Shown in pieces: positions 24,200 to 37,930 of a stretch of 64,000 bases of DNA. Made by a program: the position numbers and the translations under genes. The notes beneath the pieces are model-generated. The model was not told the origin of the DNA, did no database searches, and saw only the letters and a program-made list of their open reading frames with translations. Each line of letters opens with the position of its first letter. Position 1 is the first letter of the stretch. Origin of the DNA: Taenia hydatigena (Eukaryota > Platyhelminthes > Cestoda > Cyclophyllidea > Taeniidae). The DNA is taken from contig JADWOT020000006.1 in assembly GCA_036345935.2 (NCBI GenBank), positions 5,211,543 through 5,275,542 of the forward strand, in the 5' to 3' direction.

Positions 24200-25853
24200 G
24201 CTGTTTGACTCTATTTCTTTTTTTTCTGTAGATCACGATTGTTAGATAGTCGTGGATACCACTTTGAGCAAAGGCGATGAATTTAGGTTTGTTTAATGAA
24301 ACCAAATATCATCGTCAGTTGAACTGAATTCTCCAAATTTTACATTTACTGTACTGAGGACTTACCGTAGTTCTTTAAACAACTCTGTGATACTACAATG
24401 AAGAATGATTGCAGTCGCTCGCTCCACCTCCATTTTGACATTACCAGAGGTGAATAGCATCTGATATCCTGCACCCAGCATAGTTTTCCGACCCATCGAC
24501 CATTAGTCACATTTCCGACGCACTAGACCCCGTACATAAATCATTCCATCAGAAGTGACTGCAAAAACCGCACGGATTGTGCATGAGAGGCACGTAGATA
24601 AGGGGAAGGAGGAAGGGACGAGTGTTATTGAATGAACAAGCCATTAACTTTGTTCGTTCAATTATTTTCCCTTAACACTTGGTGGATGCTTTGCAGAGGG
24701 TTTGCCTTCTGTCCAATCTCGGTCTCAAGGCGGGGTAGAAAGGGGTAAAGGAAAATGGTCAGTGTCATTAATCACCGCAGTTTGATGATTAATATTTGCC
24801 CATTGCCCTGTCACATCCGACTACACGACATGGCAACTCACCCACGATTTTGAAAGCGCTATTGACACAGACACGGGATTTGTCCATTCCCTTGCCTTGT
24901 CCCTTTTAAGTTGTCTGGGAGGCCATGCCACGCGTATGAATAGGAGACTTTCCCATTCAAAAGTTATTTATGTTTTTTTTATGTCCGATTTGATGTAGAA
25001 ATTAAAATTTAATAGTGATGACTGGACCCTCATTTATTCTCCGGGAAATTACGCAGCTACTTTTCAGTAAAAAACTTATAGGTAAGAATTTTAAAATGCC
25101 TTAATATTTATCGGAAAAGATTTTCAAAATGCGCCCATGAAAGGGAGATACTTATATTTGTATCATCCAGAATCGAATTACGCTGTAAATGAGAAAAAAG
25201 GACATCAGTCACAGTGTAAACTAAGGGGGAGACGTGATGCCGGCGGACAGATGTCAGCAGTTCTCAATATGGCAAGGCTTGAAGCTCAAGCAGCATGACT
25301 ACACTGCGAATTCGGCCAAATGACGACTTCAATCTTGTGATGGGAGAATGATATTTCGCTAACCGAATGGCAAGACTGTAAGCCTTAAAAGGTGATTCGG
25401 GACTTCTTCGACCAATCGCTATGTCAGAAATGATTTTAATTAGTGAATATATACTACTGAATTAGTGGTTGCGATGTCTTCACGATTTTAGATGGATGGA
25501 TCGATTTCCTAGTGTTTCCATCTTGGTAGAGTAGCAGCGCCTAATGGTACTAGTACCGGTAATGAAGCATTATCCGCCTCAGTAGGCAGTCTAGAAAGCG
25601 ATGGCAAGTGGACAGAAATCTTTTTAGTTTGTCAATAAGGCGAATCCTTCCACAGAGGAAGCTTAGACTCAGAAGTACTTAAATACCTACAATGTTTGAG
25701 GTTAATGGTGGAAAGCGTCTTTCAAAACGAACCAAAGCCAGCCTTTTTGTTTGTCCCAGATAAGCGTGCTCCCACTCACCATGTATTACGGTACCTATTT
25801 TTCTGCAAAAACAAATAGAGTTACTACAGCTTAGACGCCAGCGCTGGAGCTGA

Positions 25854-25877
25854 GTAGGAGGAGGAGGAGGAGGAGGC
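25854..25877. repeat. (GAG)n microsatellite
   Basis: Eight or so near-perfect GAG triplets upstream of a CT-rich block (25938-25954). They create a spurious Glu/Arg-rich frame on the minus strand. Confidence 0.9.
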
Positions 25878-26092
25878 AGAGAGGAGTCAATTTGCTGATG
25901 GAATTTTACGCCCCTCCCCCCTACACCCTCCTCGCCCCTCTCTCTCTCTCTCTCGCTCCTCTTCTCTCCCAGTCCCTTCCTTGTCCCCCCACCCCCTAAA
26001 ATCCCTCAGTTCCCTAAAACCTTGAACGCACGCGCACCACTTAATCATTTCCGTGGGCTTGCTCACGGCTTGATTTACGATCAACTGCGACG

Positions 26093-26153
26093 TACTGCTG
26101 CTGCCTCTGCTTCTGCTTCTGCTGCAGCAGCGGCAGCAGCAGAAGCAGCAGTG
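26093..26153. repeat. CTG/CAG imperfect inverted repeat
   Basis: A run of CTG/CTT triplets (26093-26124) is followed immediately by CAG/AAG triplets (26125-26153), roughly its reverse complement. The pair can fold into a long hairpin in either strand. It is not inside a supported gene. Confidence 0.75.
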
Positions 26154-27887
26154 CTTTCTCACTCGCTTACTCGCTCTCAGTCGCAATAGCGCTCGACTCG
26201 CTTCCCTCGTGTTTGCGTGCCTGGTGGACAGTGTTTTGAGAAGGGAAAAACTCATATTGAAAGCAGACGAAAGTGGGAGAACGAGAGAGAGAGAGAGAGC
26301 GAGAGAGAGGGTAAACACACATTTTTGCGAACTGAATGCCCAAAAAAACTATGAGCCGGATACGCTGGGATTCAACTTTAATGGCTCGGTTAATTGTGAG
26401 AGAGTCAAAGGAAGGAGGAGGAGGTCATTTTGCTGGCAAGTTGAGGGAATGTCTGCTCTCAAACAGGGTCAGCCAGCCGCGGCGCGATAGTACTGCTTCA
26501 AACCATCATTCGTTAGGAACTTTTTGACTGGAAACAAAGTGGAAATGTCGAGCCTTCCCACCTCTTCTCAAGTGAACCCTCCGAGTCTCCAAACTGGACC
26601 TGTGAAAACAGATTTGTTTATATCCTGGAAATAAATTTTACGGTTGTAGGAAACAAAACCAAAGTTTTTGAGGACGTGAAGAAGAGGAAGAAGGACTGTT
26701 CTTTTTTGAGAAAAAAAAACTCGGCAGGTTTAGACTAAAATGCTCCACAAAATGTCCCTCCTTCGAACAACGGCTCTGGAGAGCCATAACATTAACTAGA
26801 AGGCTAAAGCTGGCAAATAACTGACTTTTAGCTCCTCGATAATATTTTTTCTGTCAAATTGCATAATGATTTAATTTTTAAGACCTTTTTATTCACCGTC
26901 CCAGTTGTTGCATTTAAAAGATCGTAGAAGTTTTAACGAATTTGAGATTTCCTGACTACTTGCCAAGTCTGAATTTTCGCTTGAATTACTGGAGGTGGCA
27001 AATTTTTGTGCCTTAAATTTGAAGTAAAGCGCAATTTACAAAATCCTCATTTTATTCAGCCTTTGAAATGAAAATGCTTTAGTACGCTTTAACCGCCACA
27101 ACGAGCGTAGCCTAGCAGGAGACCCCGAGAACCACTTGAGTATTTTAAAGGGAACTGAAGCGGCATTGTGTTAGAGGTGTGATGCATGAGAAAGACGGCA
27201 TCAATTTGAACTCTACACGATGATGAGAGCCCTATAAATCACAAACACCGAATGAACCTTTGAATTGTTAATCGGTACTTGTTTATGTCTGGTTCCGTGA
27301 CAAAGCGCTGGGCCTCTCTTTCCAAGTAGGTGCGTGAGTGTGTGTATGCGTGTGATACACTCACCAAGCATCTTTTCATCCCGTCAAATAGCCTGGTTTC
27401 ATGAAACCAAGATCGTAAATCCTTTTTTTGTACGCCGAAAGGAAACATTTACTGGATAGGAGGCGTGCACGGGCTCGTTGATTTCTGAGAAGCAGGTAAG
27501 TTGTGACACTGGGGTAAACTGATCTTCCCCTTCCCCTTTGGGTTAATTTGTATATAAACAACTCTTTCTCCAATGGATAAAAATTGGGCGTATTTTGGTG
27601 CAGTAATTAGTTGCACTTTTTCCTTGCGTAATTATCCATGCCAACTTAAGCAAAGGTGGTCACGATGGGCTGTTAACACATCCACCAACCGACCGACACC
27701 TCATGCGCTCTCGGTATCCTCACAAAGACCTAAAAGGCGAATTTGATGCCTCGTAAATTGACGATTTGCAGGACTAAAGGCGGAGAATTTACCTCCTTAA
27801 TCTTTATTGGAAGGCGAAAGTGACGAGGAGATGTCTGAAGCTCAATTACAGCGGGGTGAAATTAATTTTCTTAACGTCGTCACTTCA

Positions 27888-27888
<1 letters not shown>

Positions 27889-27933
<45 letters not shown>
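27889..27933. repeat. (CA)16 followed by (GA)n
   Basis: An uninterrupted CA dinucleotide run of 32 bases, then about 13 bases of GA. A compound microsatellite in intergenic DNA. Confidence 0.95.
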
Positions 27934-28404
27934 GATTACGAAAATGCCTTCATCGGTTTATTTGCAGTGAAACCAAATAAACTAAATAGACTTTGGTTTG
28001 GCCGAGACAGCTTTTTTGCATTAACGAAAGTGATATAAACAAAGACCCCGGAATGTGGTGGAGGTGGCGGCGGTGGTGGCGGTGGTACGACTAACAGCTA
28101 AGAGCGGCTTCTCCGCGAGAACAATAAACCATTCCGGCTCTCACAAGGTCGCAAACTCTACCACACTGTAGACTCACCCAAGTGAGCAGTCAAACCATTT
28201 TTTGATGGGAATTAGTCTATCATTCAGCCTTAAATTTCTCCAGTTTTGAAGATATTTTGCTCCAAAACTACGAGATGTTAAATAGCACTAGGGTAATAAA
28301 ACAAAATACATTTATTTATTTCAGTAGCTACTCGTGACTTAATTCTTTGAGAGCTACGGTAACATTCGTAGTTTGTTAAACTCTCGGCTTTGGTAATGAG
28401 CCAA

Positions 28405-28480
28405 TTAGGGGCTCCTGACCCGCAAACCATACCAGTAGTCCCTCGCCCCACTGTTGTACGTTGACAACACCTATTCTGTT
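28405..28480 (+). mobile_element. Fragment of TRIM-type LTR
   Basis: The segment from CTCCTGACCCGC through ACCATACCAGTAGTCC to TTGTACGTTGA resembles the middle of the LTR family, most closely the decayed copy at 40996-41184. The ends are not defined. Confidence 0.45.
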
Positions 28481-31400
28481 TTTAGTTTTATGCTTCCTTT
28501 CGTTTTGGAACGCTACGCTAATATTAAAAAATTCACAGATTTCGAGTAAAATGTTGATAACAAAGATTAGGAAGAATAACCGACCTGCGTCGTTAAGGTG
28601 TACCTCGAATTTCCTCACTTCAATGCTTGTTCAAACCAGGCCTGGGAGGACACCAATGATGCCATACAAATGGAATACGTATTTGTGGGCGGACATTGGC
28701 ATTAATTGGCCCGAGGAGAACACCTGACATAAAATCATTTTTTTGACATCTGGCAAACAAATTAGCATTCATTAACGTGACTTTGGCCGATTTACAAATG
28801 TGGACCATCTGGACCGGTTCCCTCTAGCCCTCAACTTGACCATGAAGAGGAGCATGGGGCTAACTTATGCGCATTAAATAACTAATGAAGAGATAATGAT
28901 AAGGGAGAGAGGAAAAGAGAAAAAAATGTGAAAATTCTGCACAGGTTTTTTTCGTTCTCTCCACCGCTCTCCTCTCCGCTCATTTCAAACTTGTCACAAT
29001 CTAATCGGCCTGTCATCAGCCTAGCGCAGAAGCAGGTACGGTGATGGAGATGTTGTTGATGATGACGATAATACCGAAGGTAAAGAGGTTGTTGTGTGTG
29101 TGTATGAGTGTAGCGCTATCGCGGTGTTCTGTCAGCACTGTCGGATTTGAATGTGGGGAGTTTAGAGATGAGGGAGGAGAGGCGGAATGATGGCGGACGC
29201 GGAGGTGGAGGAAGAGGGGAGGAAAGGGAGAGGAGACACGATGCGATGGCAGAAGTCCGTCATTGTGGTTTCTGCGTAGATACGCTATCCGGTGTACGGC
29301 CGTTAAAGAGAAGATGGGTGCTGCGCACTTGACTTGCTCAATACACAATACGCATGATTATTATGCCTTGTTGACTGGTTAATCATGCTTGTTACTTTGT
29401 TTTAATAAACAGTGAGCTACTGAATTCGCCTCCCTTGGAGTTGTTAAGTTTCCGTTCATTAATTTTTTCTCACAAACGTTGGGTAGTAAATCGACCGCAG
29501 TTTCGAGTTGACTAACTTTCTAAAGTAGCGCGTCGAGACCTTCCTGAAGGCAAAAGAAAGGCTTGTGGATTACTGGCATGGCCCAAAGGCCGGGTATTCT
29601 GGTGTAGCCATCAAGTGGCCAGTTACCAAAATCAAGAGTCATGCTACAAATTAAAGTACCACACATAACAGTTCGAATGGACTTCGGATTGACTTTTTTA
29701 GCAATCCATCGCGATGCGGTTGGATCGAAAAACCGTCCACCTTCAGAGACAGGGATGCGATTATATCAAGTTAAATGATTTAGCGATTGCTACTTTCCGT
29801 TCAGTTGTTTAGTAAACAAATATAAGGCATTCCTTTTTTCGATGACAGGATTCCAAATCCTCTCTTTTAATTATCCGCGAGATAGCAAGATGTTAGGGTA
29901 GAGGTCCTTATTTCAAGGGGGGGAGGGGGAGAAAGTCCCACTGGAACAAAGTTTGAGCAATTCATCAGATGGAAGAGAGTGCTTAAAAGACTCGCCTCTA
30001 TTCTATTCACACTATTAGACTAACTTTAAAAAAATTAATTGCCATCCAGAAGAGGTGAGTGACATTTTATCATCCCCTGGCTCTCTTTGACAACCCGGGG
30101 AGAAGTGAAGCTTATTAGTTGAATAACATCAACCCTGTCTTCCTGTTGCTTTAGCAAACGACTAATGCAGAAATAACTGAGGCATAGGTGATCAGATTTA
30201 TGAATGGCTGGTCTAGCCTTCGAGGCTGTCCTAAGTACAGAAGAAGCTACCATACCGAGGCTGAATGTTGAGGGCCTTCTGCAATGGTCCACCCAGCAGA
30301 GGCAAAATGGTCCTACCTAGCATAAAGAATGTAAACCAGAAAATTAAAGTAACCACAAATGTCTTCTACCTCCTAAGCACGGACTGCTGTGTGAGACCAG
30401 ACGATATGGAATGTCACGAGTAAGCGATTCCTCTAAGTAATTTGGTATTGAGGCTTCCTAGCTCCCAAGACAAGGCAACAGTTGAATCATTGTAGGCGGC
30501 ATAATTTCGAGACACTGATTCGGTTTAATTGTGTCAGTGGATGATACCCTGTGCTTCTTACCCCGCCAAATCTCTTGATGCACGCCAAACGCACATTTTC
30601 GGAGGGCACAATGAGCGGTCGGTCGGACGGTCGGTCGGACTTGTTGTGGGAATGGTTAATTACACAGGCCAAGCGATGACTGGAACCAGAATTGGTCAAT
30701 CTTTAGTCGGTGAAACACAACTTCCAATCCCTCTGACCAGACGTTTAAATTGCGTCTCTTGAGTGTGGCCAAGGCACGTGCATTGTCTGCATTCTGATTT
30801 GCCTAAGGTACAACATAAAGAAAATAAAGTCCATTCTTTTATTGTAAATAATTCAAAATGCATTATTTAAAAAATGCACAATTTTTTTCTGTTATTCCAC
30901 ATTCTATGAATCCCTGGCCCCGGTAATCTTGTCCCAACTCTTTCACAGAACTTGAGGTTGTGCATAAACCCAGGTTCATATCTGCGTCAACCTCAGTGAC
31001 ATTGACAATGGCAACTGCAGCTTTTGCACGCCAGCTCCCACATTGGACTGTTAATCCTTCCCCTCCAACCTCTAAAATCTTGGTTGGCAAGCCTCTGGCA
31101 ATATGCCCCACCCCCATCCCACTTTACGTGGACATTTCGAACTGATTTGAACGGTACATCATTGTGTTAATCACAGTCCCAATGACTGCTGATGAGATTA
31201 CCTTCTGTTGCTTAGTAAAGAGCAAATGTCTGTTTTTTACCAGACATCTGTCTCGTCTAATCTTCCGTCATGGGCAGCCTAAATAACAATAACAATGGTC
31301 TACGACATCGTGCCAAAGATTTGTTGCCGCCGCCTTGGATGAGCAAGAGATTATCTCCAATTAAGACTTGGAATTTACGTTAGGGACAAATTGTTACAAA

Positions 31401-32393
31401 GACGCCTACCAGAGTCGATGGAATGAAGGCCTATTCAAATCAGGCAAGTATTTTGTAGAAGACAAAGAGTTCATTCGTGGATACAAATTTTGGCCTTCTA
31501 TTAGGAGAATTCATGCTTGAACAGAGGCAAGTAGGAGCATTACTGAATGCTAGCTTAGGTAGAGAATTTGGAAGAGGTCATTTATCTTTAAGCTTAAGAT
31601 CATTCCCTTTATCAGCGTGAGATTGAACTTGTATTACCACGGCAATTTGTATGATACGTCGTATCAATACAGAAAATTTGACTAAAAAAAGGCCTCTCAG
31701 ATGTGGTTCACGATCAGGGCGTTCAAGAGGTTTCGGTAATGACACACAGTTGTCTTGTTGACACAATGTGGATGATACACTGCTCTATATTACTGCACAG
31801 CCTTGGGGAAGTGGGACTAAACCTTGCCCACGTTAGTTATCCCATCACTTTTTGCTAAACTGGTGAAGCCGTTTTTTATGCAGTTCCTCTATTTGCGTCT
31901 GGCTGCCTTCGGTCCTTTTTTTGGCAGTACTAAATTCCATTCTGATTGATACATGCGCCTACCGAAGCATACACACACGCAATTCTTTTTTTCACAAGCA
32001 TGCATCCGCCGGACACGGTAGAGCCTATGGACGGGGCTGTGTTCTTCTGTCTGATGATATGGTGATATGGTTAGCAAGGCCAGCACGCGTGCACACACAC
32101 AACGGGCGGGAGGGAGAACTGTGGGTTTAAAAATAGGATTTTGTCTATCCCCACTGGCCCAACCATTATCCTTCATTTTGAACTCGGTGGGGTGGAGGGG
32201 TAGTTCATCTCCTGGTGTCCAGTCGAAAGCACGTGTCTGTTCCAAAGGCGAGGTGGGGTGGAGCCAGATTGAGAGAGGGTGGAGGGGCGGGGAGGGGGTG
32301 AAGGAAAGGCAGGGGGCAAAGAATGTGTGTGTGTGTGTATGCGCACCCCGCTTGACTTGGAAATGCCCACGCACACTCGTTCACCAATTTTCG

Positions 32394-32434
32394 GTCCGCC
32401 CGTCCGCCCGTCCGCCCGTCCGTCCGTCCGCCCG
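32394..32434. repeat. (CCGTCCGC)n short tandem repeat
   Basis: About five degenerate CCGYCCGT units in intergenic DNA, GC-rich against its surroundings. Confidence 0.85.
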
Positions 32435-35400
32435 TGTATGTGCGTGTGTGCAGCTCACATCGTGCGGTGCAAGGCCCAATGTGAACATGATTTAACGGCC
32501 ATCTGCAGGCTTTTAATTTGTTAGACAGGAGCTCGGACACGGCTTGCACGTAGCCTCCAACTTGCAGTGATCTTTGATCCAAAATTGAACAGCGAGGGGT
32601 GTGGAGGTGTGCAAAGGGAGAAGAAATGGAAGATGCATTCTATTTATTATCTGTACCACAAACAACGGGGAAAGGAGGCACAAGCACGTATGGTGTGGTA
32701 CTTTACAATTATTCGTGTTTCAGTACTAATGACGTGAATAAAACACAAAGTGAAGACACGATGAAAGAACAGCATACCAATGTTTTAGGTTGAAAGGCAA
32801 CATCAAGGCAGGTTGTCTGCCCATAATATAGCCACGACTGGAAAAAAGGATGTACCCATGGGTATGGTTAAAAATTCCTCAAATTCGGATCAAAGATAAA
32901 CTAATTACTCTTTCAAATATTTATATCCCTCCACCAATGTGTTTAAGAATTAAAGCTAAAAGTATTTTGGAGACTCTTCGAATGCGTGAACCTGTCTCAA
33001 AAATGGGTTGATGCTCCTATTTTCCTTCACACCGAAAGCAAATGCCCAATGCGGTGCTTAATGCGATTTTACCTTGCTAAATGGTAGTTTGATTCTCTAA
33101 ACACCCCGCGACCCTTCTGTGATAAACACATTTTTCTTTTGCTTATTCCTTGAGGGTCTAGTTATGCAGGACGCCGGTTAATTCCGATAAGGCGTAAACA
33201 TCTTGATTACGAGGTGGAAGAGGTTAGTGGATTGTGGAGTTAAACAGTTCAGCTTTGTACATCACTGAGACAAAAGTCGGGCGGCAGAGTTCTCTTCCTT
33301 CGTTTATGCTCCCGCTCGAGCAAGGGAGACGAAGCTGTGAGTTTGAACACCACCTGATCAGTCATTATGATGGTCCTTGAATTTCATGACACGTTCCAGT
33401 TGCTAACACGTTACCTAAACACGGAAAAATTAAATGGATGCATGGAAATCCAATCTAAGGGCGAAAAACCTTTTCACCTGTTGACTGTATCCGCGCAATA
33501 AAAAGCATTGGCTTTCTTGAGACTTTGGTAGCAAAAATGATAACTGATTTCGGCACAATAATGTTGGATCCTGTAAAATTTTATCCTTCTAACTCTCTAC
33601 ATTATCATAACATCTCCCCTAAGCACGATTTTTTTTGATCGGATTCAAGGAAAACTTGTTGTGGGATGATAGTATTATTCTTGACTGTCTCCCACGTTGT
33701 GGTCTTCTTTGCGCTTAAAATAAGCCTGAATTTTTAGATTTTTACGCCTTAAGACCTCCATAGAAGTAAATTGGATGCCACAGCACGAGAGGCCGATCAT
33801 GGATGTTCCCATGGACGGAAAGGCTGAGCAACTGTGGTGATAAATTTCTACCCGACAATTAGTGCGGTGAGGGAAGGCAGAGGCAGAGATGCAGTTAAAA
33901 GCATGAACTGGGTTATTTATACCTTCCCGTCCATGTGCGAGAAATGATGGTGCCGCTACAATCCATCCTCAAGCCAACATGGAATGCCAATTCTGATGGA
34001 CTTGATAAGACTAGAAGAGAAAAGCCAGAATTAACATTTTCCATTTAAAGGTGAATGCTTTCAAATGAATTATGCTGTAGCTAAAGTAGCACTGAGATTG
34101 AGAGCTGAACCCAAATTTCGCTTACACACTTCTATTCCCGTATCTAAAAAGCAAAGTGAGGAATATTTTTAATCCCCTTACCTCATACTCTCTAACTTTT
34201 TTCTTAAATGTGCTAGTGCGGAAAGAAGGATTAATTGCAGGGGAGCGAGCACTAAATATCAATCCCTCCCCTTCCCTCGCAACTCACCCGCTTTTCAGAG
34301 GGGCATTTCACACTCCGTGAGCAGACTTTGTGGTAATTGAGAAAGTGAGGGAGGTAGCAATTGAGTCGGTGAAACTGTCAAACCCTCATCCCCTCTCCCT
34401 TTCCTCGTGTAGTTAATAAACACGCTTTTCTTGAGAAGAAGGAGAAACATTGGTAGGGAAGAGGGGAAACAAGTTTTCTACTCATGTATGTACATAATGA
34501 ACTCGTCCCTTTTAATTATCATAACCAGTTCTACCCTACGTGTACTTGTGTGTGTAGATAATGGGTGGTTGTCAGAGAGGTGTGTGAAGTAGGAGAGGGA
34601 ATGGGGACACAAAGGGACCTGTCAAAGAAGTTGGAACTGTAGTGCGTCTCAAAGCTCACTTTCTCACTGGGCGCTGGGGTACGAGAGTAACTCGAGAACG
34701 TGTTTATGAAGAAGAACTGAAACTATCTATGCTTTAGCCTGATTTTATGAAAAGCGCTTTTCTCAAAGTATCTAGTGTCGTGTTAAACGATCTTCCAGCC
34801 GATGGTGGGAAACAATGAGATTAATTAATCCATTCACCATTCCCCACATAAAGTTTTGCACCGCTACCGAGAGAAGAACTGGTGATTAACAATAAAACTC
34901 AAATTCCATAAAAATATTAAAAAACTACAATTAGCTTTTCATATCAAATTATGTTCACAGAAGCTTTAACCTTAAAACAGATAAATGTTTATTGATTATA
35001 ACAAATTAAAATGCATTCTAGATCAAGTTCAACGGTTGCAATTTAGTAATTGTTTTAACCCTACAGCTTTGGTTTCTTAATTTTTGGTCTTAAAATATGT
35101 GTTGATTACCTTAGACTATGCTGTTAATTGCCACCCATTCCCAATTAAAGTAAGGGTGAATTCAAAACAGCATCACTATTTACGTGTAAAGTGCGCAATT
35201 GTTAGAAAAATTCAAATAAATAAACTATAATATAGCCAATATAGCATTTATTTTTAGTCATAATGGAACAATTGACATTTTGCCTACATCCGATGCCACC
35301 AATGACGCCTTGATTATTACATTTAGAAAAATAACCACCGTTTCCTGATGAACTTTTAAATTGTCAAAAATTAGTAATTAATCAGCACTGATTTTTAGGT

Positions 35401-35516
35401 TAATACCTATTTTGACAGTCCTTAGAAAAGACCCCGTGCAAAGTGAAGGATCTTGTAAAATGCCCTCTCACAAAATGTATTTGTGGACGACCCTTCCCTT
35501 TCCTTCTCTTCCCTAC

Positions 35517-35701
35517 TGTAGTACTATATCTGTTTTTGCTGCAGGTTTCTGTCAAGGTCACAGAGGTGACCGGACTGCCCTAGCTGCGTGGGCTGGCCTC
35601 CGGGCCATGCCAGCAGCCTATTTCCCTCTGTCCGGTGAATATATGTATTCTACCCTGCCGCTTTGCCTTCTTTTGCCTTAAGGGGGCCTCGGGACGCTAC
35701 A
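35517..35701 (+). mobile_element. Solo LTR of the TRIM family
   Basis: A 185-bp unit beginning TGTAGTACT and ending GCTACA, with the family core CTGGCCTCCGGGCCATGCC and a TATATGTATT motif. It is flanked by a perfect 5-bp duplication CCTAC (35512-35516 and 35702-35706), the mark of retroviral-type integration followed by LTR-LTR recombination. The short reading frame through it is repeat, not gene. Confidence 0.9.
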
Positions 35702-36977
35702 CCTACCTCCACCCTTACCATAAGAAGGTTGGTTGGTCAAAGTATTTAAGACGAGGACGTCTTGGGCTCTGGAGAGCGACCACGTTGATCCACCCACCTC
35801 TGGCCTACAAAGCACACTTAAAAAAATAAGTATTACTATAGTATCAAGGATAGATGCGCATCGGTCATCAAAAAGATGCCCCTCACCATATTTTTGAAAA
35901 TTACACAATCAAACAGTAAGTAATATAGTTGACTGTGATCCAATCTTCTCTGTTTTTAATACTGAGTTCCACTAAATTTGTAAAGCCGTGGAAAGAGAAG
36001 TGTAAATTCTCGTCAAATTCGTTGTGTGGCATTTGGAAAAGGTGATGTATGTGGTATGCACAGGGTCGAATAAGGTAGTAGAAATGTTCCGAACAATATA
36101 TTTTTTAGTAATACATCACTCATAGATAGATACATAGCATCAAAATGGGAAAGTCCTCTATTCTTGATTTTTATAAAGGCTTACAGCCGTCGACTGATTG
36201 GTATGGTTAAATATTGATGTGCTGGGAATATTGAACCATAATTAGTGTCCTAAGTAGTGGAACGATAGATATATCCTCGTAACGGGTAGCATAAAAGGCC
36301 CAGTTCACCTCATGTTGTTTGATGAGTAACTTGTACTAAGAAATGACCTCAGAAACCCTTTGGGTATTTGTAAGATATTAAAACAAAAATATGCAAAAGG
36401 TGTTGCCGGACTTAACTATCATTACGCTTAGCGATTAATGTCTAACTGGACCACCTTCTGAGCGTTGAACTCACTACTTCTAGATTAAATTAAAAGCCAT
36501 TCTTTCCGCTTCTTACACACCCGTGTCCAGGCACAGCCCTGAATGCCTTGAAAACTCCTTACTAATGTCGTCTAAATTTGTAAACGGATGCCTACGTCAC
36601 GACTTATCTGGTGAATCATTTATGTCCCCTTCGAAAATAACGTGCCTTCTATTAATAATCTCTCTGGTCGTTCACACATGCTGTTCTTTGACTAATTTTG
36701 CCGTTTGGACCCGCAAAACACGCCCTAACCTACTATCGTCACCCAGCAGATCTCGCCACTTGTAAAACTAACAGTAGTCTTAACCATTCAGCTCATTCTG
36801 ATTCAAATTTCATGAGTTTTTTAGGCACAATCATAACTGCGCCGTGTGGCTTGTTAAGTGATCAGTCAAACAATGGACGAGAGTTAAAAATAACAATTTA
36901 TGCTAATTGTTTAACTTTTATTGTGGTTAGGGACTGTACATTGCGTTATATCTAAGGAGTAAGATTTCACAAGTTCG

Positions 36978-37930
36978 TTTATAATTGCAACAGATCCTCC
37001 AACCACCGTAACTTCGAAAGCACACGAGATGAATGTATTTAAAGGATTAGTGTATTTTCCGATTGAAAAACTGTGACATTTTTGTCGTACTTAAAAAATT
37101 ATTCATAGCTGCTAACATTTTAAAGAGTCTTATCCGATTGCAAAAATGTGCCCATTAAAAGTAGTTGAAGTTGAAAAAGAATTTATCCATGTGTTTTTGT
37201 GAGCTTACATGGTAGAGAATTGTTTCGTGCTTTTAATGGATGGTGAAAAATGTGCTAAAATGATTTAGACTTAAAAGGTTAGATTCCCTTACTTGTTTAT
37301 AATGGCAACAAACGCTTCTACCAATTTAAAGAATCTCATTCCGAATACAATCGGGACAAATGCACTTTAAGAGGATGCGTGCTTCCTAATTGAATCACCT
37401 TGCTACACCCTTATCCTTTTAAAAATACAATCCTATCCGCAGAAACAGGGCATTTCAAGGGCAATTATTAGGTCGTTGTGCTTATTAACTTTGGAATTAT
37501 GTGCATTTTGATAATGGGTGGCAATAGAAATGCTTTTTTGTCATTTTTAAGGAGTGGGTCTTATTTTGTGTTATAACACAAGTCTGAAGTGCGTGTGCCT
37601 TTCGTGGGCAAGCAAATGTATACGAGAACGTATCCAACCCAAAAATTTGGGTTATTTAATTTTTTTATAATTAGAATAAATGCTTGCATCAATTTAGGCA
37701 ATTCGGCTTCCAATGCGATCACAATGAATGTGCTTGAAAGAGGAGCATACTTTCTGGTTGGATCACTGCTTTTTTGGTGTTTTGACATGTCAAATAGTAT
37801 GATTTGTTTGTTTCATTTATTAGCCTATATCTATAAGTGTCTTGAAAATGAACAAGGATGAAACGAATTAGATCAGTTAGGAAAATTACTTTATTTTTGT
37901 GTTGTAACATGAGTCTGGGGTGTTTTTAAC
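36978..37930. repeat. Diverged tandem repeat, unit about 320-370 bp
   Basis: Related segments recur at about 36978, 37297 and 37664, each starting like GTTTATAATNGCAAC and running about 100 bp with the same order of words. A second shared block, TTATTTTGTGTTATAACACA, recurs at about 37561 and 37888. A further weaker relative lies near 37100. By-eye similarity is moderate. Confidence 0.5.

Noticed and set aside
25887..26318. 143-codon minus-strand frame
   Set aside because: Made of translated CT, GA and CTG/CAG simple repeats. No domain and no splice context.
35412..35681. Reading frame with a peptide (GFCQGHRGDRTALAAWAGL...) shared with the frame at 62894-63124
   Set aside because: The similarity is DNA-level LTR identity. 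Both frames run through solo LTRs with target duplications, so it is not a conserved protein.
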